From Coriolopsis trogii (lineage: Eukaryota; Basidiomycota; Agaricomycetes; Polyporales; Polyporaceae): a stretch of DNA of 64,000 nt. The notes beneath the pieces were generated by a model, which made no database searches, was not told the DNA's origin, and saw nothing but the letters and a program-made list of their open reading frames with translations. Positions 12,142 to 25,052 of the stretch are shown here, piece after piece. The number at the start of each line of letters is the position of its first letter. Within the stretch, counting starts at the first letter, position 1. Position numbers and translations under genes: made by a program. The stretch spans positions 620,001-684,000 of the forward strand of contig JAHYIO010000031.1 of assembly GCA_020543525.1 (NCBI GenBank), in the 5' to 3' direction.

Positions 12142-13414
12142 CGTGTCCGCTGCGACATATGGGTGGATGGCCGTCGGAGACGGATTATAATTGTACACAC
12201 AGACTTAGTGTGTGAGGTCACGTGCCTGCCTAAGGAGACATGTTTGGCGCTGATTTGCCGGCCCTTTGAAGCTTCAACTCGAGCTACGTCCCTCCCATCT
12301 GACTCCGACATTGCATCTGCTCTCCTCCTTGTCTTTCCTATACTCTAGCGTGATACTCGCTCCTCTCGTAACCGACTCACTGCAAACTGATCCATCCAGT
12401 CCCCGCTGGTCGCCGGAACCCTCGCGACGCTGGAAGAGCGTCCAGACATCCAAGTGGTAGCTCGGAGAGATTGAATCCATGGTCATTAGACCACAGTGGC
12501 GCTGTGGTACGCTTGTAGCTCTCTGCGCCTCCTATTCCGTTTCCCTCCCGTTCCGATACATGCCCGTACCTCGAATAAAAGCCTTCGCAACAAGACATGT
12601 ACAGTCACGTCTCCTCTGACGAATCGTCAGCAGCATCTGCGATGGTTAGTCAGTATGCTTCAGGCTCCTGTTGAGGGGCTATGTGCTATCCCTCGTTGTG
12701 CGCGCACCATCGTCTCGGGGACTGTCGACAGATACCGCGACTCAGCTTGTCTATGCATGAACGATGAACGTCATGACTGCACGGTGCCATGTATTTTGAC
12801 TGACCGCTACATGGAGCTGTGCTTCATCAATTACAACTTTCCACCTTCCCATTGGCATTGGCCCTTCAAAAAGATGATCGTGACCTTGAGATGGGACAGT
12901 ATCTGCGCTGTAGCACTCGCGTCCGCCCCGAGTTGCGCAGTCCTCACAGATTGACAGGCCTCGTCTGCCGTTAGCTTCTGCATCCAAGAGACAACGCCCT
13001 CGATACTGCGCACTCAGTCGCAGTACTCGTTGCATCTTGCTCTGGATCCATGAAGAGGTTCCAGCGCAATGTCGTTCCTACACTGATAACGAGAGGTGAG
13101 TAATCAACGCCGTACTTGCGTGCACCTCTTCTGCTACCACAGCTCCCAGTCAGGATGACCGTGGGCAGAAATGCCATTGTGCACCTTCGATTCTGATCTC
13201 ACTTGATACAGCTTCCGTACTTACCGCAGGGAGCGAAACACCGTGAATCTATGGCTTGGGAATATCTCGAGAGACGTCGACATTATAGCATGCGCAAGCG
13301 CAGCGTGCTATATACCCCAGGCCCAGAACAGTCTACCCAAGTCCTCGTTGTCTCAACTCTCCGCTGGTTGTCCAAGCGCGGCTTGGGGCTCACATCACCT
13401 ACGCTGCGAGAGAC
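12142..13414. other. Unassigned spacer
   Basis: Homology to ErdS stops near 12141. Open frames of up to 152 codons (12496-12954, plus) have no motifs I recognise. Confidence 0.3.
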
Positions 13415-14854
13415 ATGACCTCCTCGGAGGTACAGTCCTTCAGTCCTTTTCTATACTCAGCGGTCTCCTGAATCTCGTCTATGTGCTGTAGGATGCAAAC
13501 GCACGCGCGACACTCACCTCGGCTGTTGTCGCTCTTTTCCTCGAGTCGCTCCTTTTTGGCGCGTTGGTTGTCATTTACTGCATCTACGTCTGGTCTCTCT
13601 TCTATCGCGAGCCCCAGAAGTCCAACGGCTGCTCTACCCGCAATGCTCTGCTTCTCACCGGGAGTACGATAATGCTCGTCTTGACCTTCGTGGTGAGTAG
13701 AGAATCTGTCCTCCCGTGTGCTGTCATCTGATCATGCCTCAGCACGTCGTCCTCGACGTCCATGTAGCGGTACACAGCTTCGTCACGACTGGCGGAGTCC
13801 TTACGGAGATGTCGAGTACCTTCGACGGTCTCAATGGACTGTCGAGCACTATCGGAACTACCAAGTTCAGTATATATGTGACACAAACACTCATTGGCGA
13901 CGGGTTCATGGTATGATCCACGTTTACTTCCTTCGTGCAGACCTCTGTAATGATTCATCTGCCTGCAGATATACCGTGCATATATTGTCTGGGATCGTTA
14001 CTGGTCTGTCACGTTCGTCCCCTTGGTGCTCTTAGCAGGCGAGCTTGGTATGTAGCTACGCTCACGATCTGGCCGGAAGTAGCACTGAATTTATCGATAT
14101 CAGGTTTAGGCTACTATATCTCATTCTTTGGACCAATGATTGTCAGGACCATAGAAGGCGCGTCACACGTCGACGACCTAGTCCATTCATTCTTCATCCT
14201 CTCGTTCGCCACAAACATGCTGGTGTCCGGTTCGTCTTATCATCAGCCAACCGGCTACTCCTCCGCTGATCACTGTAATCCGCAGCACTCATCATGCGCC
14301 GCATTCTGTCTATGGACATCCCGGATGCGTACCTACGCGACATGGCGAGTCGTCGAGTCGATCCTCCAATCCGCCGCCGTGTATTCTATTGCTTCCGTCG
14401 TCCTCGCTGTGACCTCCTTCGTCAGTCCCACGATCGCCTTCGCTGCCTGCCACAGCGTGTTCCCATCCGTCATCGTAAGTTCACTCTTGCCTCCCTCTCT
14501 CACACGAGCTGACATGGCTCCTGTCTTCGTACTCACTCTTCGCGTGCACTGCAGAGCATCGCCTTCGTCATCGTTGTCATGCGTATATGCGCGAACGCGA
14601 GGCCCCGCGTCGACTCAGATCTCCCCGCACCTCAGCATTCGCTGTATGTAGTCAAAGACGTTGCGCCAAGCATCATGTCCCCGGTGCACATCGTCGGTCC
14701 CACCTATGACTGGCGCGGCTCTCGAGAGCCGCGACTGCCGCAAAGCCCAAACACGGTGTGCTCGCTCCCTATCGCCATCCATGTTTCGGTCTCCACCACG
14801 TCGGACGACTCGACCCTGTCTACTGTAGGAGACGAAAGGTCGTCGGGTGCATGA
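13415..14854 (+). CDS. Polytopic (about 7-TM) membrane protein, Agaricomycete-expanded family
   Basis: This is an integral membrane protein of unknown function, resembling the many seven-helix 'hypothetical transmembrane' proteins of polypores. The proposed start is ATG 13415 (MTSSE), with the donor at 13430 and the acceptor before 13493. The exons then read in frame: DANARATLTSAVVALFLESL and GALVVIYCIYVWSLFYREP, then LLLTGSTIMLVLTFV. After an intron come HVVLDVHVAVHSFVTTGG and IYVTQTLIGDGFM, then IYRAYIVWDRYWSVTFVPLV, then GLGYYISFFGPMIV and a helix with VESILQSAAVYSIASVVLAV. The last helix, SIAFVIVVMRICANARPR, leads to a hydrophilic Ser/Thr-rich tail with TTSDDSTLSTVGDE and stops at 14854. 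All junctions are GT..AG. It is not an obvious DUF6533 or DUF6534 member. Confidence 0.72.
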
Positions 14855-16241
14855 CGGGAAGACATTCGGGCCCGCGATGCTCGCATCTCCTCGGAGGCCG
14901 TTGCTCAGGACATATGCATAGCGTCCTCCGTTTGTAGAAGCGTGTTGGCGCTTTGCACGGGTCTTCACTTCACAGCGCGGGCTTTGGGCTTGGACGCGTC
15001 GTCCGCCTTCTTGAGCTGCTACTTTGTGCCCCGATGTCAAATTGTGACCGTTCATGTACACACGGACACGGTTCACCGGACTCTTCGCTTCGTTTGTTGC
15101 ATTCTACGAGTATAAGCACATGTCTCACCTTATAGTCCAAGTAGTGTAAACCATCGGAACAGCAGGTCAGCCCTGCGGTGACTACCGGGGATGAAGTGTT
15201 GCTTACACTGCGGTCATGGGTTCATCCTCTCTTTTAAATTCACCGGTGCTCCGGCTTGACCCTTGAGACAGACAACCTCGCTCAGCCGACACAGTCCCCA
15301 TACTTGGCAAGCACCTGCTTGACTTCGTCAATGAGGACGGGAGGAGAAGCTCCTTGATATGGGCACTGGCAATCACGGACTATGATCATCGAATGTTACA
15401 CCGCCCTCCATCGTCGCCGTTCACAAGCTCATCGTGATTCTCCTGGGGCTAACCATCTCTTGTCGCATACATGCCACCAGTTGTGATTTTTCTCACATCT
15501 CCTGCATCACACTTTGTCGACTACATGGCTTCAATTTAAGATGACATTGAATAGCTATTTTAAGGCTATTATAAATCTGTATAGATAGCACAGAACGTAG
15601 ACCCAAGGAAGAGACTATGACCAGCACACATAATACGGACTTCCAGCGGTGTCGCCGAACACCTGACAACCTCGATGACAGAGTTCGATGGCGAGTCGGA
15701 TGGGAGGCCCATGCGTCCTGACACGACAAGACGCAGGTGACGGGAACCGACGATGGAGGTGTTCGAGGTAGATAAGTGCCGTGAAAATGATGCGTTCATC
15801 GTCGATCCGCGACAACGGTAACACCCTGTAGACGATTGTCTCCAAGGTGTTAGGGATGAGGATGATGGGGTCTAGCGATCCAAACGCTGGACGTGACACC
15901 GCCACCCGAAGTGAAACCGGATGAACGCGGCAACAAAGAGGGCGTCCCCCTGCAAGGTGAATGGTGGGTACCGGCTCTTGACACCTGTGCATGAGTTGGT
16001 GTTCAGGCGTGATGTGCGCGCCCGGCGAGAGACAATGCGACCGGTGACGGGTCCTCAGCCACAGCATCGGGTGCGCAGGGGGTACGAACGGCGGGCGCGT
16101 TGCACAGCTCGCAGAACGGGTGACGTTGCTCGTGACGATCGTGTATGTAGAGCGTCTTGAGGCTGCGATGCGTCGGCGTCACATTAACGCTTGAGATGAT
16201 ATGGGAGTCATCTCGAACTATTGTGCGTGATATCAGTATGG
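14855..16241. other. Unassigned region, possible decayed coding sequence
   Basis: Minus-strand frames between about 15490 and 16200 (for example NVTPTHRSLKTLYIHDRHEQ, then GDALFVAAFIRFHFGWRCHV in another frame) look protein-like. They are separated by stops and frame changes, so they might be exons of a gene continuing from the micro-ORF at 16242-16406, or a relic. No family was recognised. Confidence 0.3.
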
Positions 16242-16406
16242 TTACGTACACGAAGCATGAAGACCATTGCTTACTGTAGTGGGGGTAGCGTAGATGGCGT
16301 GTCGCAAGGGGCCCTGGCGGATATCGGAACCGCCGTGAGTTGAGAAGTCTATCTGTGAGCGAGAGCAATGTAGCGCGACGTGCATCCGACAGAGAGGAGT
16401 GCTCAT
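16242..16406 (-). CDS. Micro-ORF with SQIDFST motif
   Basis: ATG 16406 opens a 54-codon frame that begins MSTPLCRMHVALHCSRSQID. It carries SQIDFST, the same motif found in ORFs at 22694, 27929 and 48204. A TATA-like box (tataaaaa on the minus strand, 16480-16487) lies about 80 bp upstream, as in the other three. After ATPTT a GTAAGC donor offers splicing into downstream minus-strand exons, so this may instead be exon 1 of a longer gene. Function is unknown. Confidence 0.42.
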   Translation of the reverse strand: MSTPLCRMHVALHCSRSQIDFSTHGGSDIRQGPLRHAIYATPTTVSNGLHASCT

Positions 16407-18121
16407 AGTGTGGCGAAAGAAGCCCTGCGAGGGAGAAGTGGAAGTGGAGTGCTGGGTGATCCTCGTTTCGAGGATGGGGTTTTTATAGGTATCCAGCTTT
16501 GCCCGCGTCCGGACAGCAACCAGTGGCCATGGCTCATGCCAACAGGCCACGTTGGCACATTCACAACACTCGGCGGTGGCGGTCATGTGAAACAGCGGAG
16601 AGATTTTGGCCATGTCGTCAACATGCTGTGCTTGTCTCGGGCAAAGCATGGTCCACAATAAGGAGTCGGGCCATAACGGCTCAATTGTCTGGCATACGCG
16701 CGTAACGTTGAGACAATTTATGGTCCCCATGGCATATGAACAACAAAGACTGAGCAAGATCTATGATGAATGTTTCAGCTAGAGGAGTGAGCTGACGACA
16801 CATTGGAGGCAGGACCAACTCACCTCAATACGAATGGTATGAACCAGTCTTCATACTCAAGCAGGGCTTCGTCAGATGGCTACCATACGTTCCCATTTGA
16901 CTATTGTGGGTGGGAGAGAATACATATGAGTAAAATCGTGCAGTCGTCCTGATACCTCACCATTGTTCTATCACACTTGCACAATGTTTCAAACCTGCCT
17001 CACCGCATTGCGACTAGTGAAGTCCTCTTTCTCCGCGGGCATGTAAGTGACCTATATGACTGCCATATAGCAAGGCAAGTTGTCGTACTGAATGGGGCCG
17101 CAGAACGTGAGTTCCAGGATTTCTACACACGGTGATATCAAGCTACTCTAACGAGCGATCACATGCATGTATTGTAGACGGAATAGAGTTACTCATGCAG
17201 CGTATAGGCATATGGGACAATCATCAGGGCCACGAAGAGCTGTCATCATCGGTTGACCACGATCGTATATGACGTAGCCGAACACAGAGCTGACGCGCCT
17301 CGGCGCGCGTCATGAAGGGTGTTGTGTAGCACGTGTTCAATTCTCACGGCCAGAAACCAACAAGTTCCGAATCGGTCAGTCTCGCTGAAGTTAGCTGAGC
17401 ATCCGCACATTCATCGACAATGACTCTTGGACTCCTTCTGAATATGTGCAAGAACGGATTGCGTTAATTGGCACGCGGAGTGAGTGTCGAGGTTTGACCA
17501 ATCCCGTGTTCCAAGTCATTTCTGGCAGATCACTACCATGAGGTGTGTACCGCCACGCTTCTCACCTCGGTGCAGTGCTGACCGTCTTCATTATGTACAG
17601 GTTTCGCATGAACCTGGCAGAAGAAGGATCTGCTCGCAGCTGCCAGTGTTGCCAGGGTCTGACCATCCAGCTCTCTCACATTTCAATGGCTATCTCCCAG
17701 CGAGTACTTCCGAGCCTGACAGGTGTGAGGGTACTGAACGTGCCCCAATTTTAGGCGACATATCTGTCTGATACCATGGTGTCAACCTGCTGCGGATAGC
17801 GATTCTCCATATTTGCCTCGCACTTCTAATTCAGCACCAGTGCATGAACTGTCATCCAGTTAAGTAAATCTTTCAGAAAATGCGATTGCTGGTGTAGAGA
17901 ATTCGGTCAGGTGTCTTTGCTGTCTTGATGCTGACGACGAGACGTGTTTGTCTGTTAGCAGCACTGGTCATGGATGCGGTCCAGCGCACCGGTTCTAGGG
18001 CCTCGTGAACGGTTATAAGCCGATGTGTACACCTTAACCTCCATTCCGTGCCGGTCGAGACCTCACGACTCGCTTCGTGGTATACTAGCCTCTGCCTTAC
18101 TCCATATAGCGCTCGACAGCC
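16407..18121. other. Gene-poor spacer with TATA box for the secreted-protein gene uncertain
   Basis: I find no recognisable gene. A 95-codon plus frame at 17484-17771 has no known motif. Confidence 0.3.
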
Positions 18122-18866
18122 ATGAAGTTCCTCATCTACTTCTTTGCTGTACTCTTCGGCACCGGCTTTGCTATGGCGGCGACGACTTCCAACCAGCCTC
18201 GCGCAGATATTGGTTCAATCGCTGAGGATGCGCTCGCCCTCGCTGAGGATATTCTCAAGGCAATCGCGGACGGCATCAAGGTGAGTAAAACCTCGTCTCA
18301 TGGGTAGGCTCCATTGTGGTTGACCGTTTCATGGGTGTCTCTAGTTGGCCGGTGACATCAGCAGCGTTATCAATGCTCGGAAGCGCGAGTTAGGAGAGCT
18401 CGAGGAGCGTGCGGCGAATCCGCTCGCATCCCTCACTACATACCTCAACGATATCGGGTATGTATCCTCCAGCATTGCTGTTGTTCTTTGCCTGGCTGAC
18501 CTCTAGCCTTGAACCATAGGCAAACCGCTAGATCTGTGACAACCATGGCAACGGTACTACTACGACCTTCAACCGTACAATAATCAGTGCTCACACTACG
18601 TATAGCACATAAACGAACTTCAGCCGGGTGCCATCAACGGCGCTCAGATGTCGTCGCTCGTCAAGGGACTCGAGAGTCAGGTCACGGTACTATGTCCCCT
18701 CTCTCTCTCAGGCAAAACAGGTTTCTGACATACTTTCGTTTCTTAGCCTCTCGTATCTCTTGTCACCGCAGGGCTCCCGGCCTTCGAAGCAGCCGTGGTG
18801 TCCACTCTGGTTGTGCGTACTTCGAACGTCTTTGCTCCCCTGCGTCCCATGCTGATATCCGGGTGA
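18122..18866 (+). CDS. Small secreted protein with Kex2-type processing site
   Basis: This is a predicted secreted protein of 168 residues. Five exons read in frame: 18122-18280, 18345-18457, 18520-18553, 18606-18686 and 18747-18866, all with GT..AG introns. The N-terminus MKFLIYFFAVLFGTGFAMA is a typical signal peptide. An acidic propeptide-like helix follows, then a dibasic KR at residues 66-67 inside INARKRELGELEERAANP. That fits cleavage by a Kex2-like protease. The mature part is helical and Ala/Leu/Val-rich, ends in PLRPMLISG and has no cysteines that I see. Such proteins occur widely in basidiomycete secretomes, but I recognise no specific family. It could be a structural or effector-like secreted protein; the function is unknown. 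Confidence 0.75.
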
Positions 18867-19829
18867 TGGCGACCATCAGGGCGATTTTCAAGATATCATT
18901 GCAGAGGCAGTAGGGGCTCTCGAGAGAATTTGATCCAATTGCCCCCGGACTCCTTGTTGATAGGGAACACAGCTGAGGCGTTCGAGGTTGCCAAATCGTG
19001 ATAAGGTTGCCGTGTCAATCTCGATGTTGTATGTTGTTGCGACTCAAATAAGCATCATGTCAGCAGTCTTCCATCTCTTCTCAAATACGAACATCGCAAT
19101 CCCAGTCCGTGTTATATTTCAGCATACAAACATTCTGCCTACTGCCAAGTAACGGTCGCAGTACGAGCGTCAATACGAGCGTTGAGTGCACATTAGTCAG
19201 CGTCGGACTTGCAGTGTTGGAGTTGAACTACTCACTGCGGTGGCGGCCTGGTGGCGGTCAAACCACCACTAGATATACAAGCCCTCAACGTCACACCTCA
19301 TCCACCGTTTCGATGGCTTTCAATGCTTCTCAGTTTCATGGAACCCTTGGGCAGCATGCGATCATGGCCGCCTATCGAGTCACCGGTGTCATCCAAGTTA
19401 TCTAAGACAATCGGGAAGGCTCGCCTCATGGCATTGGCGGCCGCAGCCTGCAGGGGGCCATGGATGACCAGAGGACGAGGTCTAGGTACGTGTATGACTC
19501 AATACTGCCTTCAGATGGTGCTTGACAAAGCGTCCAGCGGTGACGTATCACCATAGCGCACATCCAGTATGTCGTTACTGCATTGTTATCTCCATTCACG
19601 GTCGTTCTCTTTGCTCACATGCACAGCGCAGCTGCTACATATTTTGACCTGCATAGATTTGAGCCAAATCGTGCTGAGAACACCCCTGACTAATATCGCT
19701 GTTAAGTCGTGCTACAGGCATCATTCCCCATTGTCAGCATTATGGCAGCAATCCATGCGATGGTATGAAAGCCCGATCGTTGTCCGCTAGGGAGCATCGA
19801 CGGAAAGCATCCCTCCGTCTCTCCTCAAC
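18867..19829. other. Unassigned spacer upstream of P450 A
   Basis: There are only short overlapping frames without motifs, and no repeat was identified. Confidence 0.3.
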
Positions 19830-22232
19830 ATGCTTTCCTCCGTTCTTGCCGTCTGTTTTCTTGCGAGCTTCATCTACCTGCTTGTCCGTCGCCATCTTCG
19901 ACACCGAACTGTTCGTCATATTCGGGGACCAATATCGCCATCGTGGCTATTTGGTGCGATCTGTGCTTTATCCCTCAGTATGCCAGCATTGATGTTTCTT
20001 ACTAGGTTACGAATATGCATTCACTCAGCAAGACAAAGTCGGGGCATGGGAGTTCCGCTGGATGCGCGATTACGGGCCAACTTGGCGCGTCAGCGGCTTT
20101 TTGGGAGTAAGAGCGGGCTTTCTATCATTTCTATCAGGAACAGCTGACGTGCATGCTATCATAGACAGACATCCTCATGACCGCAGATCCGAAGGTGAAT
20201 ACCCGCTCTGTCAGCTCTCGGGCATTTGCTGTCCGCGATGAGTCCCAAGCCAGAGTCTCACCAATGATGTCGTTAGGCTCTTCAGCACATCTTCCTCAAA
20301 TCAGGATACCGATATGTCAAGGCAGAGTCCGAGACTCGCCTATTACGCATGTTCGCCGGACCGAATATTGCCAACTCTTCAGGTAGGAGTGCACATTTCA
20401 TCGTGGCTTCCGATGCGTACTAATGCTACCATTGTTGAGCAGCCGAGGACCATCGGCGACATAGGAAGATAATGAACCCTGCTTTCAGCGCATCTAGCAT
20501 GAGAGCCTTTTTGCCGCTGTTCCAGGGCATGGTCGAGAGAGTACGTAGCTGCCGCGTCCGTCTATATGTCTTACGCATTCTGACTTGAGCTCTTAGCTCA
20601 CAGAGAAGTGGAAAAACGAGCTGACGTCCGCCACCGAGATAGAGGTCATGGTCAATAAGTGGCTCTCTGTCGTAACGTTGGATATCATCGGCAAAGGTCA
20701 GCGACCTGCAATATTAACTGCTCACTTGGCTCAATGCATTGATAGCCGCGTTCGACTACGATTATGGTGCGTTTGATGGCGGATTGACCAGTCCGATCTA
20801 CAAGGTGTACGATAACTTCTTGTGAGTACGCCATCAGCATTGTTTGAGCTGTCTAGGTACTGACGACCATTCAGTACGAAAATTGAATTCAAGCCCACCA
20901 AGCCCAGCGTCTTCTTCCGGTTGACGTGGGACTACATCCCCGCGAGACTTCTTGACGGCCTTCGCTACATTCCGGCGCCCCCTTTCAACCGTATACGTGA
21001 GATCCATGACGTGTATAGGGAGTATGGGAACGAGATAATCCAGGAGAAAAAGTCACAGCCCGACGCGGAGAGCGGGACGACGGGCAAGGATGTCATGAGT
21101 CTACTCAGTGCGTCCCTGACACATACCTTCATATGTGCCAGGGAAAAGTCTGAAATCTCCACCTTCTGCAGTCAAAGCGAATGCTTCCGAGGATGCAAAG
21201 ACTCGGCTATGTGACGACGAGTTAATGGCGGAGCTGGTAGTACTGACGACGGCGGGACACGAGACGACAGCCTCTACCCTCACGTTCCTGCTCTATGAAT
21301 TGGCCCGCTGTCCAGAGTATCAGACCCGGATGCGAGACGAGGTCAAAGCGGCACGACGACAGGTTCTGGCTCGCGGCGGGAGTCACTTCGAGACAGACGA
21401 TCTCGACTCGATGGTCGTCGTCACGAACGCAATCAAGGTACGTCGACAGTCCACGTCTCCCTGTAGCGCACGTCTCAATTTATACTACACAGGAGACACT
21501 GCGTGTCCACCCGATAGTTCCTCGTCTCATCCGCATAGCCACCACTGATGACGTCCTCCCACACTCACATCCCATCGTCTCATGTGCTGGAGAGACGATC
21601 TCGGAGATCCCGATCAAGGCCGGTCAAGTCGTCATGTGCTCGCTCGCTGGCTACAACCGGTGAGTGACCCATTTCACTGTGTTTTCCATTCAGGGCGCAT
21701 GGCTTAATCAAATGTGTGGCTCATGAAGCATTCCGGGTGTATGGGGAGACGACGCGGACCTGTGGAACCCCGACAGGTTCGCTCGGTCCAACATTGCGAA
21801 GGGTGTGAATGTCGGAATGTATGCGAACCTGTAGGTGCTCGCTCCAGTACCGAAGGCCCAAAGGTACTGATTTTCTGTCATTACAGGATGACATTTTGTG
21901 AGTTTGTATTTGCGCACAAGCGAGCCGTTTCTGACGTGCATGCATCTCTTTGTTTTGTCCAGCCGCTGGAGTCCGGGGTTGCATCGGATGGCGGTTCTCG
22001 TGAGTTAACTCTCAGATGTCTCTTTGATAGCCTTAGCTCAGGTATCGCGGGGGCCAGAATCATCGAGATGCAAGCGCTACTGGTAGAACTGGTCAATACC
22101 TTCGAATTTGCGCTCCCAAGGGATGACATCGAGATCATTCGCTCACCTGCAAGCTTGGTCATGGCGCCGATAATCAAGGGTAAAGAGGAGCTGGGGATCG
22201 CCATGCCACTACGCGTTTCTTTGGCTCATTGA
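19830..22232 (+). CDS. Cytochrome P450 A
   Basis: This is a membrane-anchored heme monooxygenase, expected at the ER with a P450 reductase; the substrate is unknown. The N-terminal anchor is LSSVLAVCFLASFIYLLV, followed by HIRGPISPSW. Exons then give EYAFTQQDKVGAWEFRWMRD, HRRHRKIMNPAFSASSMR, and the I-helix AGHETTASTL with the oxygen-binding threonine. The K-helix is ETLRVHP, then come NPDRF and the heme loop FSAGVRGCIGWRFS with its cysteine ligand. The frame ends at 22232 after PLRVSLAH. There are about a dozen short introns and all key motifs are intact. It is a close paralogue of the P450 at 45274-47668. I do not assign a CYP family. The SQINFS ORF starts about 460 bp downstream. Confidence 0.9.
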
Positions 22233-22693
22233 GAGTGTGTGATGGGACACAGTGGTGTCGTGTTACGTACAGTAGAGGGTGTGTTTGTTTTTTCATTCTA
22301 CGGACAAGGTACATAAGATGCTCATTCCCATTACTTATGCAGCTCTTTCACTTTCTTACGTTTTTCAGGGTTCGTTTGTAGTGCAAAGGAGGAATCAATC
22401 ATACACGTACAAACCATTTTCGAATCACGAAAACACGCTTTCAGAGAGAGGGAAGCATGCACACAGTACTCCATAATCCTCTTCTCGCAAACATGCTGTG
22501 ATAAATGTCATTGATTGTATCTGGACAAAGCGCACAGTTGCCAGGCGACACTCTAAGTGGCGACGAGACTAATGACCTTTCTCTCCCCCTCAGGAGCCAC
22601 ACAAGCCTGCCGAACCTATATAAGTACTCTGTTCGGCTGGCCAATTCTCCATCCTCAACACACAGCAACCTCCATCGCACCTCCGAGTCTTCC

Positions 22694-23074
22694 ATGTCTA
22701 TGTCAATACGCTCCACGAACGTAATCGTCCATCTTGTCCTCTCACAGATAAACTTCTCACTCGAACAAAACGAGGTGGCTCATCCCCTGCATCAGAAAGC
22801 GTCGCCTGTGGGGGAGTATCCACCTTCGGTGCATGCTCGTGCGACAGAGGCCGTTCCCCCGAGCGCGCACTCCTCCAGATTGCGTCCCCACCCACAGCCG
22901 TCTGGCGCACTCTCGCTTGATATCTCTTCTCGGAAGGAGGAAAACCAGGGCTCCCGTCTCTCTCAGTGCCCACATCGGCTCACCCCCGTTTCCTCGACCT
23001 CGAGGCCGTCGACTTATGGCCCTCTGGCTTCGATTACATCTATCTCAAGAGAGTCAGAGAGGAACAAATGTTGA
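22694..23074 (+). CDS. ORF with SQINFS motif, downstream of P450 A
   Basis: This is a 126-codon frame starting MSMSIRSTNVIVHLVLSQIN, which includes SQINFSL. A TATA-like box (ctatataag, about 22614-22622) sits about 75 bp before the ATG. The rest is Ser/Pro-rich and carries no known domain. The same motif and spacing recur at 16406(-), 27929 and 48204. Downstream plus-strand frames to about 24200 may be further exons, but I could not build a convincing model. Function is unknown. Confidence 0.4.
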   Translation: MSMSIRSTNVIVHLVLSQINFSLEQNEVAHPLHQKASPVGEYPPSVHARATEAVPPSAHSSRLRPHPQPSGALSLDISSRKEENQGSRLSQCPHRLTPVSSTSRPSTYGPLASITSISRESERNKC

Positions 23075-25052
23075 CACGCAAGACCTAAAGCGGAAAGGAG
23101 AACCAGCGGGGAAGGTGGCTCAATCGTGCCATCATAGTAAAGTACGTTGTGATATTTGAGTACTAACCGGCCGCTGACAGTAATCATGTAGTCAACGCAC
23201 CATTTCAAGAAGTAGCAGGAAAGACATACATGCCGTGTACTCTACTGGGATTGCGACCTACGGCAGAGATCCGACCAGGTAGGAGGTTCGCATCAATGTC
23301 TACGATGGCCCGTAGCTGAGTGTCTTCGCTGAGCAGCGAACCCCAGCATTCGCTTCCGCGATGCAACTACATGGCACAAGCACGACGCGAGTCATGGTGA
23401 ACGCATTCAAGTTGATGTGCCAGGTCGCACTCTGGACGGCGGTATGCTTCTTCGACGCCAACGTCCCCGACGTCTATTTCTTCCTCTCTCGCCTCTTTGG
23501 CAGCGTCTGCAACCTGCGCTTTGACCTGTACGCCCAAAGGCGAATGCAAAGTGACTCCTCGGGAACCGCTGAGCATCTCGCTCTTGAACCCGCTTAGAGC
23601 AGCGGGAGACCGATGGGGAGAGGCGGGAGTCGCCTTTGACGGTGCTGATGGACGAGCTACTACATATCCCATGTCCAAGACCTTCAGCAATCCGCCAAGG
23701 ACTGCAAGGCCCAGGATATCTGGCCGAGGGCTCTCCGGGGAGACGAGCGGGAGGCTGTACTGTCGACGAAACCTGTGGCGGAGCTTGGACGACAGGACCT
23801 CCTCAACGACCACATGAGAGACATGCATGGACATGTGAGTTCTCGGTGGTTCTTCATGCGCTGAGGTCTGACGTTCTTGTTAGGTGATCAACCTACCCTC
23901 ACGATCATTCCGGTCATGTACCTCAAGGAGGAAGGCAAAGAGTACGAATGCCATCCTCTAACGTCTCGAACACGCACTGCATCGAAGATGTGGTCGGGGG
24001 TGGACTATGCCCGGGACAGGGTCTCTCAGAAGCTCGTCTACTGTGAGAGGGAAACCCCTAAAACAGGGTACCGGATCTTCGACTTTGAACCAGCAGCCTC
24101 CGCGAAGGCGATGCTTCGAGCACACGGGCGTGCAGAACGCGGCACAACCGCAGACGTTCAGAAGCCTCAGCAGAATAGGCACGAACTCGAAGAGTGAAGT
24201 GAGGATGTGACGGGCGCAGCCGTCGCGACCCGCCTCCACGCCAACCTCATCCCGTATCAAGACCAAATCGGTGACCGTTCGACTGCGAGCTCGCCTAGAG
24301 GAGATGCCCTGGACGAAGGGGAGGGATGCCGCCCGCTGCTGCACTATGGCCCCGCTAGAATCGCGGTTCATCATCCTGCACCCCAAAGTCATTCCATAGT
24401 CATCCTCATCTAGCTACAGGAAAGCGTCGGTGATCCGTGTCGGTTGAATGGGAACAATGAGTGGAAAGGTTAGCTTGAGCATTGATGTATTACGCTTCTA
24501 ACAAGTAATATCGAGTGCGAATTGGATTGTGCGTTCATTCTTGTCCGTCCAATGCCTCAGATCTAGTCGAGCCAGCAAGCCACGTTCAGCGACTTGTGCC
24601 CTTGTCTGTCCTTCGGCAGGTGCTATTCACTCGTTGCATAGGAAGTCATCTCGCGCGCTACCTTCGCTGTCGAGACCTCCTACACAATTGACACACGATG
24701 TTGCTTCCGACAAGAGGGCTCGCACAAAGTGACCGACAGCGCCATCGTAGTAATGACGGAAGGATCAGAAGGATTATTGCCAGACCGAGACCGGAGACCA
24801 GGAACCGTGATATTGTACAAGAGATCGAAAGACCGGAGACCAATGTCCGATGTCGTACGGAGCCAAAATATATGTATGCGTGCTGTTTGTTTGTATATGA
24901 TGGTACTGTTTGCGCGAACGATCTTGGTAGTGATCGAGCTCGTGCGGGAGATGGTGCTTGTGCGCTGTGCTGATGTGGTGGTGCCTGTGGGAGATGAAGG
25001 GGTCCAGAAGCTTGCTAGGTAGCTTGGAGGCGAACTCAGGGACTTACAGCCC
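23075..25052. other. Unassigned region with protein-like frames
   Basis: Overlapping frames on both strands (plus 23361-23597, with LMCQVALWTAVCFFDANVPD; minus 23367-23834; minus 23958-24392) are mutually exclusive, and none matches a family I know. A gene is possible here but is not supported in a specific frame. Confidence 0.3.

Noticed and set aside
22505..23074. Start of the SQINFS ORF at the ATG 22505
   Set aside because: That ATG lies upstream of the TATA-like box at 22614-22622; the ATG at 22694 gives the same motif and promoter spacing as the other three copies.
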